A stretch of DNA of 64,000 nt from Rhizophagus irregularis. Taxonomy: Eukaryota; Glomeromycota; Glomeromycetes; Glomerales; Glomeraceae. Of the stretch, positions 1 through 12,177 are shown one piece after another. A program made the position numbers and the translations under genes. The number at the start of each line of letters is the position of its first letter. Position 1 is the stretch's first letter. The stretch is from assembly GCF_026210795.1 (NCBI RefSeq), contig NC_089437.1, positions 62,001 through 126,000 of the forward strand, written 5' to 3'. Under the pieces are notes generated by a model. It searched no databases and was not told the origin of the DNA. It worked only from the letters and a program-made list of their open reading frames with translations.

Positions 1-1
1 A

Positions 2-145
2 GATTTAAAATACCTTATACAAGACTTGTACAATGATTGCACAATGCATTATGAAAATTTAGCATTGTTAGCAAAGTATATTATTTTAGGATCAATCCAA
101 CTATTTCTAATTCCAATAGGAGGAAATATAACGCAATCAGAGTAG
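2..145 (+). CDS. 3' end of an unidentified gene running in from the left edge
   Basis: A frame open from base 2 ends at TAG 143-145 and gives about 47 residues. They include LIQDLYNDCTMHYENLALL and end in GGNITQSE. The composition looks protein-like rather than repeat-like, but I do not recognise the family and the start lies outside the window. It converges on the retropepsin-like gene, which starts 16 bases further on the opposite strand. It could also be the last exon of a spliced gene or a chance frame. Confidence 0.35.
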   Translation, partial: DLKYLIQDLYNDCTMHYENLALLAKYIILGSIQLFLIPIGGNITQSE

Positions 146-160
146 AGATAAGTAATAGAT

Positions 161-717
161 CTATTCTTTCTTTTCGTATCTTTTTAATTCTACATTCTCT
201 TTTCTTAAATCATGATTAATTTGATTAATATCATACTCTTGATTAAAAAAGTGCATATGAAAAATTTCTTTACTGCTATGAATATATGCATTTATATCAT
301 TTACATTAAAGTATGACATTCTGATAACATTCACATCCTTAAAATGAGCACGAGACATCATAACTCGAGTTGCTCTACTATTAATTTTAACATTTATATA
401 ATCATTAACCAGATCAACCATTGTAATACCAAAAGCATCTAAAACCTCCTTGCTGATATAGGTTGTTGATAACCCAGTATCGACGAGAAAAGTCATGATC
501 TTGATCTTATCATTTCTTCTCACCGTTGTCACATAAAAAAGCCTTAATTGCGGACCAAATATTATTCCATAGATATCTCCATTAAATTCTTTCAGTGTGT
601 CTGAAAGGTAATCGATCTTCAGTCTCCTTGGTATAATTTCATGAATGTCTTTAATGTCGATATCAGATAACAAAATATCAAACAATCTGGATCGTAATTA
701 TTTTCAAATTGAATCAT
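161..717 (-). CDS. Retropepsin-like aspartic protease domain protein, possibly frameshifted
   Basis: The open frame 685-161 encodes about 174 residues with an aspartic-protease signature FLVDTGLSTTYIS (D69-T70-G71). This is the hydrophobic-D-T-G-x-S/T loop of single-domain retropepsins such as retroelement or Ddi1-type proteases. The frame has no ATG before residue 64. An ATG at 717 opens a neighbouring frame (MIQFENNYDPD) that overlaps it, so either a one-base shift near 690 joins the two or an unseen splice does. No reverse transcriptase, Gag or zinc knuckle is adjacent, so this is more likely a domesticated host copy than an active element. A second retropepsin-like fold lies in the gene at 37987-39601. 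Confidence 0.55.
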
Positions 718-727
718 TTTAAGAAAG

Positions 728-806
728 TAAAGGTAATGATAATATTGTAGACTAGATAAAAGTAAAAAGGTAATGATAATATTATAGACTAGATAAAAGT
801 AATGCG
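728..806. repeat. Two-copy tandem repeat of about 38 bp
   Basis: The segment AAGGTAATGATAATATT plus AGACTAGATAAAAGTAA is repeated twice in direct orientation with one base difference, just upstream of the retropepsin-like gene start. It may affect that gene's promoter. No function is evident. Confidence 0.7.
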
Positions 807-970
807 ATTTAATTATTATTTCTAATTTATAATTGACAACAAACTTAGAGAGAAACAATAAGAATGATAAGACATGTTATATATTGTCATTTTTGAAAGC
901 GATCATTCCTTATTTAGTATAAAAACAGATTACGTGAAATACATATATCATGACTAACTATTATAACAAA

Positions 971-1078
971 TTTTTTTTTTTTTAATGATTTATATATGCT
1001 TTATTGATATTAAGTTTATATACCATACAAACAAATTATCATGAGCTATATCCATCCAGCAGGATGCAATCATCAAAA
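971..1078 (-). mobile_element. 5'-truncated LINE tail (3' end with poly-A), copy 1
   Basis: On the minus strand this about 108-bp segment runs from TTTTGATGATTGCATCCTGC to an AATAAA signal and a 13-base A tail (T-run 971-983). It matches the 3' end of the LINE fragment at 12121-12430 almost base for base, apart from a 204-bp insertion present only there. A polyadenylation signal about 18 bases before the A tail, plus 5' truncation, is what target-primed reverse transcription leaves. No clear target duplication was found. Confidence 0.65.
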
Positions 1079-1807
1079 AATGCTTAATATATTAAATAAG
1101 TACTAAATTTTAATATTTATTAACCATTTAGTATTTTATTAGTATTTTAAGTAAATACTTAAATGCATTTTACCAATATACCTTATATTTAATAAGTGTT
1201 AATAATAAATATTAATAAATTATTTTGACTAACATCGTGATGATATAATAAAAAGTGGTGGCTTAAGACTGTATACACCATACAAAACAAAACATTTTAA
1301 ATAAAAAGAATGCTAAGAATAAATATAATAAATGGATTTTATATTTTTGATAATATTTATTCCATTTTCTTGAATATATTAACATTACTTCTGATCTCCT
1401 ATTTTGTCATATTGTTTATTTGACCAATAAATATAAAATTGCTCTTTAAAACTGTTAAGTGGTTTGAAAAAACTATTCTTTAGTCTAAATTAGTTTTGTT
1501 TAGTAAAAATTATTAATATTTTCTAAGTTAACTTTGTTATTATTATTCTATACTTTAATGTTCAACATGAATATAATATACTAACATTATATAAATTTTT
1601 ATATATTAAAGTTATCTATTTTATTAGAGCTATTCATTTTAGCTAAATAGTCTCCAATATTCCTATTATTTACTTCTATTAAATTAAATTCTATTGTTGT
1701 TAATATTAATAAAGAAATATAAAATATAATTTTTCTTTCTCCTGAAAAGAGTTTTTTTCATTAATTCTACTTATTTTATATTATTACCTACTTACATAAC
1801 TTAATTT

Positions 1808-1860
1808 AAGACACCAGTAACTTTATAATATAATTATATTATAAAGTCACCAGTGTCTTC
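1808..1860. repeat. Long near-perfect palindrome
   Basis: A perfect 28-bp palindrome centred on TATAATATAATTATATTATA is bordered by an outer inverted pair AAGACAC / GTGTCTT. It could extrude as a cruciform or be the remnant of a small inverted-repeat element. A short CCCTAA-like run follows directly. Confidence 0.7.
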
Positions 1861-2559
1861 TTAATCTAACTAACCCTAACTAACCCTAATATTTCTCAAT
1901 AAACTTACTTGATTAATAAAAATTATTATTCTTTGATATAGCAATACTTGCAATATCATGATAAATATTAATATCTTTAACTTTCTTAGTTTAATTTATT
2001 TCAAATTTTTAATAGATATATTCTTATATCAAATAATAGACTTGTCAATAAAATCAAGATTCTTGCAATATCATTTATTAATAATAAAATCCTACTATTT
2101 TTTATATGCTTCAATTGCAATATGAACAGAATTTCAATTATCAAATAAATCACCAATCTGAAGTTTTATTTTATATATATCATCTTATTTGGTATTATTT
2201 AAAATAATTTTGCTATTTGTAATTTGTATATTATAAGTTAAATTTGAAAGGAAGAGAAAAAAACAAATAAGTGTAATTATGATGTTAAATAAAAAGAGAA
2301 AAAAAAAATAATTAAAAAGTTTAATGAAAATTTAATTTATTATCAATATTACATTAGTATTACATCATATCATATAATTTTATAACTATATATGATACTG
2401 GCAGTGTAATGCCAGTGGCAATATATATCAATTTTAATTTTTTTTTTTAATAACCGCAATACATTTACAAATTTATTAAAATAATGTTAGTAATATACTG
2501 TTAAAATAGAAATGTGGTGCAGTAATTTTATGTAGAAAATTTTGTATATTATTTTGTAG

Positions 2560-2770
2560 ATCCCTTGATTTTTTTGATTTTTTTGATTTATTTGATAAAT
2601 CTGATAAATCTGATAAATTTGATATATTTGATTTATTTATTTTATTAGTTTTATTTAATTTATTTAATTTATTTTATTTATTTGTTTTATTTATTTTATT
2701 TAATTTATCTATTATATTTGTTTTATTTTATTTATTTTATTTATTTGTTTTATTTATTTTATCAAATATT
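2560..2770. repeat. Simple-sequence tract of TTTGAT and TTTAT units
   Basis: Low-complexity DNA that grades from TTTTTGATT units through TGATAAATC units to a long TTTAT/TTTTATTTA tract. It is noncoding and probably arose by slippage. Confidence 0.8.
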
Positions 2771-4679
2771 CTTCATTTTTATTTTATTATAAATAGTGAT
2801 AGGATTTTACCAAGTTGAAGGAGTAGTTAGTTAGATAGTTTCACAGATAGTTAAGAATTGTATTGTAGTTTTCAAGTTATACGAAAAGAGTATTATTCCC
2901 AGTAGTATAATTCAAGATAGTTAATTTCGCAACTAAGAGATTATCTATATTTTCCATCGTATCTAAAATCTTACATTATTTTAATAAAAACCTATTTTCT
3001 TTAACTGAACATCTAACATTATTCCACGTAATTATTTGTGATTAACTTAAGACTCTTCTATTAAGTTAAACTCCAGTTCACCTGTTAAAGCGTTAAAGTT
3101 TTTCAGTCAGCTTTAATTGTTGACAGGATAACAATACTTAAGTAAAAGAACTAATAAATAACTATACTAATATTATTAATTTGTAAACCATTCATCATTT
3201 CTTTATGAAACCCCATATGTACACTGTTAGGTGATTATAGTGACTAATCAGATAGGTGATGTATGAAATACATCATCTTAGTGTGTAGTTCTGATATCTT
3301 TGTTTGATAGATTACAAGACCCACCGTATTAATTTTAACATTAATATTATATATAATTTGTAATATAATTTAATATAATTTTTAATTAAAAATTTCAAAA
3401 TTTACACAGAGTGTTTGAACACAAGTCATGTGAAATATAATGACACCAATATCACACCCTTTTATTTTTTCTATATAATATATGTATTTTTGACTGCTCT
3501 GCAAGTTTACTTAAGGTATCAATAGAGGGTTTGAATGCCGTTTTTGACTTATATATGAAAAACTGTTTTTGCTGATCATTTTCCAAATTTTTTAAAAGCG
3601 ATTGGCAAAATAAATTATTTATAAGTAAAGTCAAAACTGATATTCAAAAGCACCTTTAATGCCTTAGGTATACTTGTAGAGCAGGCAAAAATCCATTTAT
3701 CTACTAATTTTGAAGTTTATACTATTAGTCAAAATTGCAATAATCACATGACCTGAGTTCAAACATCCCATATATAAATAGAAATTGCTAATTTTACCTA
3801 AAATTGTAAATTTAACTAAGTTAATGATTAATTGATTATATAAGTTTTGAAATTATTATTAGTAATTATAATGCTAGTAAGAACTAGATTTTGGCTTACA
3901 TTCTAATTTACTAACAATTTATATGTATTGGTATAGTATATTATATGATTTAATAAAAAAAAATCTGAAAAAAGTTTTGTTAAATAAGTCAAAAAATTAT
4001 TTAATACTATTTTTAATATTTTAAGTAAACTTGCATAATAAGCAAATATATATATTGTATATTTTTAAAAAAAGTTTGTATATTAAGAATTTTTTTTTTT
4101 ACAAATATTTTAAGCATCATAAGGAGGTAAGATATATATTTATTTAAGAATATAAACGCATTTTTCCTTTTTATAATAAAAAATGAATTAGCTCATAATA
4201 TATAAAAATATAAAAAATAATTAATTTAGAAAATAACTATATTATTTGTTATTTAATAGTTATTTGAGTCATTTAAAGTCATTTAAATCACATGATTTTA
4301 AAATACATTTTATTAAATTTTAACTAATTTGTTTTAATACTATATAATACTGCTCAAAATAACATAGTGCTAATTGAATTCTTAGGTTAAATCAGTATAT
4401 TTAATGGTTATTATCATAAATTCTCCTAGTATTATTAACAGTTTAGCTAATTAATTTGCATTACTTAATGTAAAAAGTTGCTCATTTATCTGTTATTATA
4501 TTATGCCGCTAAAAATACATTACCTGTTATGGTATTACGGTTACGGGTTTCAATGTAGGCAAAATATCTTGATCACTTTATTTAAAAATTTATATACTTT
4601 TAAAATCAGAATAAAAATGAATAATATAAAATAAGAAAAAAAAATATAATATGTAATATAGCTAAGATCTATCATAATC

Positions 4680-6203
4680 TTAGTCTTCTTTTTTCACGAT
4701 TTGAAACACTTCGTAATCTTCTACTGATAATACATCCTCCGTATCTCTTATCTTTTTTTCATAACTCTCTTGTTGACAAATATTAAAATTATATTCTTTT
4801 GAATCATCATCTTCTTCAACGCCTATATAAAGATCATTACTAAATGCAGGACCGCAATACATATGATAAAATAAAGCGCTATCAATACTTCTCACATGAC
4901 TTAAAATTGAATCTTTAAAATTATTTTTATTCTTAAAAGAAAATATAAAACTTTCTTTGGTTTTACCCCATTCCATATTACCACATGAACCTTTCCATAT
5001 TAAAGGATTGTATCCTCCAATAACTTCTTCTGTCTCTTTTAATTTAATGAAAGTAACGGTGCGAGGTATATTATCACATAATTCGTGAAACTTTTTAGGA
5101 GTCAAACCATCTCTGCTTCCCCTTAACAACAATTTGAATTTATACGGTAGATATAATTCCTTTACATGAGCAAATTTACTCTTAATATCCGCATTATCAA
5201 TCCATGATGAAACTAAGGATACAACATTTATATTAATAATTTTTGAACAAAGTTCATCAGATCTAGGAAATGAAATATCATTTGGTATTTCATTTTCAGG
5301 GTCTAAATGATATGCTAATAAATCCTCATAAAGTTGATGTTTTAAAAGTTTTCTATAAGGTCGAACTTTTCGTAAAAAATCTTTAGATGATAAACCAAAA
5401 AATCTAATTAGAGGTAAACAATTCTGTAAAGTAGTTTCCATCGATTTGAGATCATCAGCTGACCAAGTTGTAGGATCCACATCGAGTGTTGGATTTTGTG
5501 CGAGGCCCCATTTTAACACATGCTCCCAAATTTTAACTTCATCCATTTGTAAATCATCTCGTTCAATAAGTGAAATTAAAGACTTTTCGGGAAGTGAAGT
5601 AAAATCAAGTGATTTAAATATTTTTTCAGGAGATTTAGTTATACAATCCGTACAAAATTGCTGAAGTTCTAATAAAGAATTAGAATGAAAACTTGTTTGA
5701 TAAATAAGATCAAATTGTTGTTCCATCCACTCAGATTTATTCTCAATTAAATATTTTTGTAAAAAGTCAACCAGTTCTTGGAGGTGAAGTTGATCAGCAG
5801 CACCTAACACTCGTAGTATTTCTGGAATATCTTCCTCGTTTAATGTGATAATACCGCCGTAAATATATCTGATATATATTTTATATAATAAATTTTAGAA
5901 TATATTTATAATTTATTAATAAATTAATTTATAAAATTTAACTTACTTTAAAATAATCTGAAATATCTCTGGAGTAATATTTGGCAATTTAACGTGAGCT
6001 AAGGCACCATCACTATTCTTTTGATTTGAAGCCAAGGTTCGTAAAGATGGAGAACGATAACACAAAATAATCATATGCGAACGGAATATTTTTTTATTTG
6101 GGTCATCACCAACTTCAATTGTAATATCGTAATATTCATCATCATCTAAAATCTCAATATAATTCTTACTTAAGCTTGGAAAAAAATGGTTTAACATTTT
6201 CAA
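4680..6203 (-). CDS. BTB-BACK-TLDc domain protein (two exons)
   Basis: The predicted protein has 481 residues from exons 6203-5947 and 5878-4680 less the short intron: the donor GTAAGT is at 5946-5941 and the acceptor CAG ends at 5869, so exon 2 starts at 5868. The phases join correctly. Residues about 20-120 form a BTB/POZ domain (EYYDITIEV, FRSHMIILCYRSP), about 130-265 a BACK helical domain, and 295-480 a TLDc domain (LLLRGSRDG, WGKTKESFIFSF). BTB proteins often act as Cullin-3 substrate adaptors, and TLDc domains bind or regulate V-ATPase or act in oxidative stress; the target here is unknown. The architecture is complete for a family greatly expanded in Rhizophagus. The start is the first ATG of the exon, at 6203. 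Confidence 0.9.
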
Positions 6204-6944
6204 TTTAGAAAAAAAGTGAGTTTAATGTCGATCAAATTAAAATTAATGAATATTTAAATAAATGATAGTCATTTGACAGACTATTTGTACAAATATAGAA
6301 ATTAGTTAGAACTCAAAAATACTAATTTGTATAGATTTCATGATCGTTATTTGGATGTATGACAGCGGGTTACGCCGAATATATTACTTTGTCAAATTAG
6401 ACCGACCTTTTTTTCGTAGAAATAATTTTAAACGATTGTTTTTTAGTTTTATTATGAAAATAGTTGTTTTAAATGGTGGTACATTGTTGTTTGTTCTAAA
6501 TTGCTTGTATACTTTGTATTTTCGATAGATTAATAAAAGCTTCATCTTGTAAAAAAAAAAAAATTTGAAATTAGTGTAGACTGTTTTTTTCAGAAATGAT
6601 TTGATCATCAGTACCATTAAAGGATTTGTCTAATCACTTGTCATTTAGTCATTTTAGTCATTTGATTTTAACATTTTATTACATGATTTTAATGTAAACC
6701 AGAATTATAATGTTAATCTCAAATGATATAGATTATTTATTATTTAATAAGTCATTTATTACTTGTCATTTAAATTATTTATTATTTTCTATTTGTTAAA
6801 TACTATTATTATATTTAATAAAAATATCAGTTTATAAAAATCTGCATAATCCTATTAACTAAATAATAAAAGTATATATATATATATAATAACTGTATAC
6901 AAATATATATATAGTAATTATACATAATTTTAAAATATATAAAA
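6204..6944. other. AT-rich spacer, nothing supported
   Basis: Upstream region of the BTB-TLDc gene. Small frames at 6340-6617 on both strands have no motif and lie in low-complexity DNA; I see no gene or defined element. Confidence 0.5.
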
Positions 6945-7760
6945 AAATTAAGTTCAGTTTTTTTTTTTTTTTTTTGCAAGGTAGTGCAATTTGTGAGTTT
7001 ATTAATTATATAAAAGACAGAAAGTTCTGTTACATGTATAATTAATTTGTTTAAAACTCCAAACCGGTCCCCCATCCATAAGATTGCTCCCGTGCCCTAC
7101 CATCACCTTATGAAATTCACCTATATCCTCCCATAGTAGCTATCAGATTATATAGGATCATCATCATCATATGGCTTTAGTAAATGCTTTCACTACCCTC
7201 TAAACAAAAAGAAGAACTATATTTGTATTTATATAATTTGAGATTGTTATATGCCTTCCAAATTACCCTATTTCCATTTTTAATAAATTGATTTATATAT
7301 TGTCTTGTTTTTTCTAAAGCAACTGACCACTGTTCACCACGTTTGAAAATTTTTCTTCCCTTTAGGTCATATGTACCATCTTCCACTTGCTGGGTTGGAA
7401 TTCTTTCATATACGATACGTTGTTGTGCTGATATTTTTTTCCTTAAATCTTGCTTTTTAATTCCTTTTGTACGTTCCCAATCTGCAACTATGTCACAACG
7501 TGGTTGCCAAATAACCTTATAAAATTCAGTAATAAATATTTCTAAAAAAAGGGAAGCAATTGTTAGTGTAGCTTTTTCTGATTTATTAATGATGAAGCTG
7601 AGTTAAATATATCTTGTTCAGGAAAAGATTCCTTAACATTAGATGTACAAATGGGATAGGCAACTCTTGGTTAAAACCTGTTGTATGAACAAAGAAATTT
7701 CTATTCCATAGATGTAGTTGTTGTATATCCTCTTGATTTAGTTGAAATTAAGTTCAGTTT
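6945..7760 (-). mobile_element. 5'-truncated LINE insertion with 16-bp target duplication
   Basis: A direct 16-bp duplication AAATTAAGTTCAGTTT occurs at 6945-6960 and 7745-7760. Between them lies a 784-bp minus-strand insert that ends in an A tail (T-run on the plus strand to 6975) with an AATAAA signal about 20 bases earlier. Its 5' part is the C-terminal end of a LINE-type protein. Long target duplication, poly-A end and 5' truncation are typical of non-LTR retrotransposition. Confidence 0.85.
7177..7743 (-). pseudogene. LINE-type protein C-terminus, frameshifted
   Basis: Starting inside the truncated element, the frame reads through a motif FYKVIWQPRCDIVADWERTK and ends at 7177. Continuous coding covers about 7599-7177. 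Upstream the coding sense moves to another frame (QQLHLWNRNFFVHTTG around 7690-7720), so at least one frameshift is present. The IWxxRC...WE motif is shared with the LINE relic at 11342-12430, which supports one family. I infer the C-terminal tail of a non-LTR retrotransposon ORF2 protein; no reverse-transcriptase motifs survive here, so the exact clade is not determined. Confidence 0.6.
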
Positions 7761-9063
7761 AAATATTACCTTTTTAAATATTAACTAAAAATTTTTTTTA
7801 TTTTTATTATTTTTTATTTTTTATTTTTTTTTAAATGTTGAATCATGTACCATTTTATTAGAATATATTTGGATTACATAATAATCACAAATATTCTATG
7901 AATGATACTTCCAGCTCCAGGCCAGTCCGATCAAACATTAGATATTATATTACCAATAGAATTAAGAATAAAAGTAATCAAAAAGCAAACCAAAATAACA
8001 TACTATAAACTATAAACATAAAAATTAAAATGAAAACAAAACTAAAAACACATACAAAAATAAAAACAAAAACAAAAATAAAATTAAAAATATTAATAAA
8101 ATAAAATTAATAATAAAATATATGTCTAAAATTATAAATATAATTGAAAATAGAAATTTTTATTATTTTTTATTATTTTTTATTATTATAATATTAGTTT
8201 ATTAATATTTAAAAAACTGAAAACCTTAATATTTTAATAAATTAACTAAAATTTAGCTAATTAGAAAAGGTTTACAATTAATTATATTACAAGATTTAAT
8301 TAAAAAAAAGAAGTATTAAACATTTATGATGTAATTATTAAAGAAGAAAAAGAAATAGCTAAAATCTTATATTATACTTAATAAAATTATATAATTTATA
8401 AATAATAATTTAATTGGCTGTTAAAACTAAATATAATATAATATATATTATTATTCAAATTAGATTTTTATTAAAAACAAATAATTTTTTATTAGTAAAA
8501 TTAACTGAAATAGAACTTTAAATAATACTAAAAACTTAAATCTAATTTTATATAAATTTTATAATAAATTCTAATTTCAAATATATAAAGTTATACAGTT
8601 ATACTAAGAAATAGAACTGTTGTAAGTCTAGAGTGAAAAAAAGTTATAAATAAACCTTTATTTTATTTATTTGATATAACACAAATTTATTTTCATCTGA
8701 TGTAGTATGAAATTTCAATAATATGACATGTGTAACCAGATATCATTACATGGCACTATTTGATATAGTTCTTTAAAAATATATATAATCTTTCACTACT
8801 TTTTGACTTTAAATTTTATTATCTTGAGAATTAGTAATTAGATTTTAATGATTCTAAACTTATTAGATTCATTTTATTTATTTCATTTTATAGGTATAAT
8901 ATTGACTATTTCATTTTAAAATTTTTGTTATATAGAATTTAAGTTATTTTAGTATTATTTAAGATCTTATTAAAATTATTTTAAATTATATTACTAAAGA
9001 ATAATATTATTAAAATATAATTTAGGAAATAATAATTTTATGCAGGTGCGTTGCAATGCACCC

Positions 9064-9157
9064 CCTCTTTTTGGAAATTATTAAATAGTAAATTTGCTGA
9101 TCATAATATGATCATAAAGATCGACAAATTTACTATTTAAAAATTTTCAAAAAGGAG
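9064..9157. repeat. Inverted repeat with ~38-bp arms (MITE-like)
   Basis: The arms CTTTTTGGAAATTATTAAAT... (9066-9102) and its near complement (9118-9157) flank a roughly 15-base loop with ATGATCAT. The arms both contain the segment AATAGTAAATTTG or its complement. The structure looks like a small foldback element or a compact MITE; no target duplication was identified. Confidence 0.6.
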
Positions 9158-10207
9158 GAATGTGTTCAAATTTTAAACCCTATAATTTAAATGATTTTTA
9201 AATATAATATTAACTTATTTTTTTTTAATTAAATAAAATTTTAATATTATTTATAATAAAATTTAATATAAAATTAAAATTTTAAATTAGAATTTAAAAA
9301 AGAATTTTTCTAACTATCACCATAGGTGATGATCACCGGTGACTGAAATTATGATGATCGACCAGCATTAAAAAATATAGTGCCGGTAAAAATTGATAAT
9401 TCTGGCCAACGGTGATAATCATCTCCAGTGATTTGAAGTAAAAATCTTTAAAAAAACTAAAATATTATTTAAATTAAAAAAAAACAATTGATAAAAAAAA
9501 TAAATAAAATTATAGATCTATTATTTGATTAATTTAATTAAATTTAATTATTAAATTATTAGAATTATTTTATTATTTAATATAAATTAATAAAATTAAT
9601 ATGTATTTTATTTTCCTATATAATCAATTTTCTTTATAGTTATACATTTAAAATAAGCTATTTTTTGTAATTATAAATAAGTATAACTATAAAAAGTATA
9701 TAAAAATTAAATTTATTAAAAAATATATGTATATATTATTAAATTAGCAACCAGTAATTGTAAAAAGATGCAATATAGCTTATTAGATTCATCTCATTAA
9801 AATGAATTGAATGGTATAATTTCATCTTTTATTTTGCTAGTATTTATACGGCTAGGCATCCCTCTACTTCTTTTTGAGGCATCATTGTGCCAGTATCCTA
9901 TTATCCCCAAAGGGTAACCATACCACTGAGTACTTATTGTTATAATTTCATCTTTTATGATTATTAGCTGATGAGATATTTAACTAAATGTCAAAAATCA
10001 GCATTTTAATATTTCTTGATTTCAGTTATATTTACTGTACTGCTAAACATTTTACTTAATTTTTCAGTATTTAGTGATTGTAAAAAAAATGATTAATATT
10101 AATAGCTCTTTAGAATTATATAATTGGGATGAATTAAATAGTAATAAGATTATCTTTCTAAATATGATAGATTGCAATTTATTATCTAATAATTTATTAT
10201 TTCAAAA

Positions 10208-10640
10208 CTTTTTAAATTTATTTTTGTTTTTTCATTATTTTAATTTTTTTTTTGCAAATATTAAACTTTTTAAATTCTGAATTTTGAATAATATGATCAA
10301 TAATTTTCAATTTTTCTTTTTTTTTGCAAATATCAGTAAACTGGGTTTTTTAGATCTTGAATAAATATGATTGGTAAGTTTTAAAAATTTAGTTTATTTT
10401 TAAAACTTTTTAATTTATTAATTTTTTTTTTTTTTGTAAAGACCAGTATATATATTGAACTTTCTGAATCTTAAATAATATGATTGATAAGTTTTGAAAG
10501 TAAAGTTTACTTTTAAAACTTTTTAAATTTTATTTCTTTTTTTGCAAATACTAGTAAACTAAGTTTTTCAGATTTTAAATAAATATGATTGGTAAATTTT
10601 GAAAGTTTAGTTTACTTTCAAAACTTTTTTTTAAATTTTT
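10208..10640. repeat. Degenerate ~110-bp tandem repeat, about four units
   Basis: The motif series AAAACTTTTTAAATT, T-run, GCAAATA.CAGTAAACT, TTGAATAA.ATGATTG and AAGTTTTGAAAG recurs at about 10250, 10322, 10434 and 10541. The first unit is shortened. Each full unit also holds a small hairpin around AGTTTACTTTCAAAAC. Noncoding. Confidence 0.65.
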
Positions 10641-11341
10641 TTGTTTTATTTTAAAAAAACTAACTATTTCTTCTTTTGTTTATTTTATAGAAATTATCTT
10701 TATTTAAGTAGATATGTGATTTAAAATGACTCACATAAACTCGTATAACATAAATAATATAGTTAAAGTATTATAAAAATTAGCGTAGAATAAATTTTAC
10801 CATATAAAAAATTGATTTAAAATTTAACTTAACTTGACTCATAAGAAACACTAGTTTTAGGTCAGTTTCTTAAATAAGTTTTAAAGTTTCTTTTCAAAAT
10901 TTTTTTAAAATTTTTTTTTTAAATTAATTATTGATATTTTTTTTATTTTTTATTGTAAGTTGTATTTTTTAAACATGAAGATATAATAAAACTGGTAAAT
11001 TTCAAAGAATAATTTTGAATCTTTTTTAAAAAAAATATTTATTAATAATATAAATAAAAATTTAATGACTATTTAAAATGATTATTCTAAAAAATTCCTG
11101 CAAAAAAAAAAAAACTTTTAATGGAATTTTTAGAAAAAAAATATAAAATAAAGGTAAAAAAAAAAGATTTATTCATTTTAAAAAACTAAGTAGCTACTTT
11201 AAATTGCTATATTAACTGATTTTTTTTTTAACTGATTTTTTTAAAAAAAAAATGAAATAAAATGATTAATAATATCTTAGAAAGAAAAAAAAGTATTTAT
11301 ATAAAAAAAGTAAAACAGCTAAATATATTTATTTTTTTTTT

Positions 11342-11970
11342 CCAGAAAACACATCTAAAGCCATAAGTGAGAAATTAAACCAGATACTAGGATTACAACA
11401 TGACAACAAAAAATTTATTGATTTTAGCTCATTGGACTTGGAAGCTAAAATTAACACCAATATTTCCAAAATTTTAAAACAAATATTTGGATTCTCAGAA
11501 ACAAAAACATTTTATTTTTGGCTTCACTTCTGCTGGACTCCTTTATTATTCATTTTAAAGAACTAATTTGGATATCAAGATGTAATGCTACTATTGCATG
11601 GGAAAAGACTAGAAATATTGGAAGAAAAGAAAAATTAAATGAATCTGAAAATATGGATTGTTATTTCAAATCCTCTCACCAACAGGCTAAACACTTAAAA
11701 CAGGATAAACAAACTTTAAAAATGAACAATTGTTCAGATTTACAGGAAGATCAAATTGTAGTACTTGATGATATTTCAATTGAGTTGGATTCAGTACAGT
11801 CTGAAAATTCATTAAATGAAAATCACATTTTATCAAAGTGTTATAGAGTGGGAAAAAAAGCTCAAGATCAGATGTGTTTACTAATTAGTAATAACTGGTG
11901 GTATAGTTGGGCTTATAAGAAAACAAAAAATATTATTAACAATATTATAATAGATCTAATAATAATATAA
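11342..11970 (+). pseudogene. LINE-type protein C-terminus, frameshifted
   Basis: Frame one gives a 59-residue stretch ending ILKQIFGFSETKTFYFW at about 11520. The sense then continues in another frame (11518-11970) with FKELIWISRCNATIAWEKTR, the counterpart of the FYKVIWQPRCDIVADWERTK motif at 7177-7743. The two frames overlap at a one-base shift near 11520. No reverse-transcriptase core is present because the copy is 5'-truncated. Function is lost. Confidence 0.55.
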
Positions 11971-12177
11971 CTAATTTTACTCTGAATTTAAATTCATTAA
12001 TTTTGAAAGAAAAAGGAAGGGATGGAAAAAAAAAAAAAAACTTAAAAAAAACTTAAAATCTTGTAGTTTAAATTAATTGGTATAGTATCAATTATTATTT
12101 TTCTCTTATTACCTGTATTTTGATGATTGCATCCTGCTGGGTGGATATAGCTCATGATAATTTGTTTGTATGGTATA

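Larger units (their letters stand above)
860..4679. other. AT-rich intergenic region without convincing genes
   Basis: No frame of useful length with coding character was found on either strand; the 60-residue frame near 3452-3634 has no recognisable motif. The stretch contains a short LINE tail (971-1078), a long palindrome (1808-1860) followed by two CCCTAA-like telomere-type units at about 1868-1890, and a T-rich simple-sequence tract (2560-2770). Confidence 0.6.
7761..11327. other. Very AT-rich gene-free region
   Basis: Long poly-A/T and TTA/AAT-rich DNA. Recognisable structures are a hairpin-forming inverted repeat (9064-9157), a weaker inverted GGTGATGATCACC-type pair near 9315-9435, a less AT-rich island around 9850-9935 with a duplicated GAGGCATC/GATGCCTC motif, and a degenerate tandem repeat (10208-10640). 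The 68-residue frame at 10074-10280 lies in the tandem repeat and is not considered coding. Confidence 0.6.

Noticed and set aside
10074-10280. 68-codon frame
   Set aside because: Lies in a degenerate tandem repeat with long T-runs.
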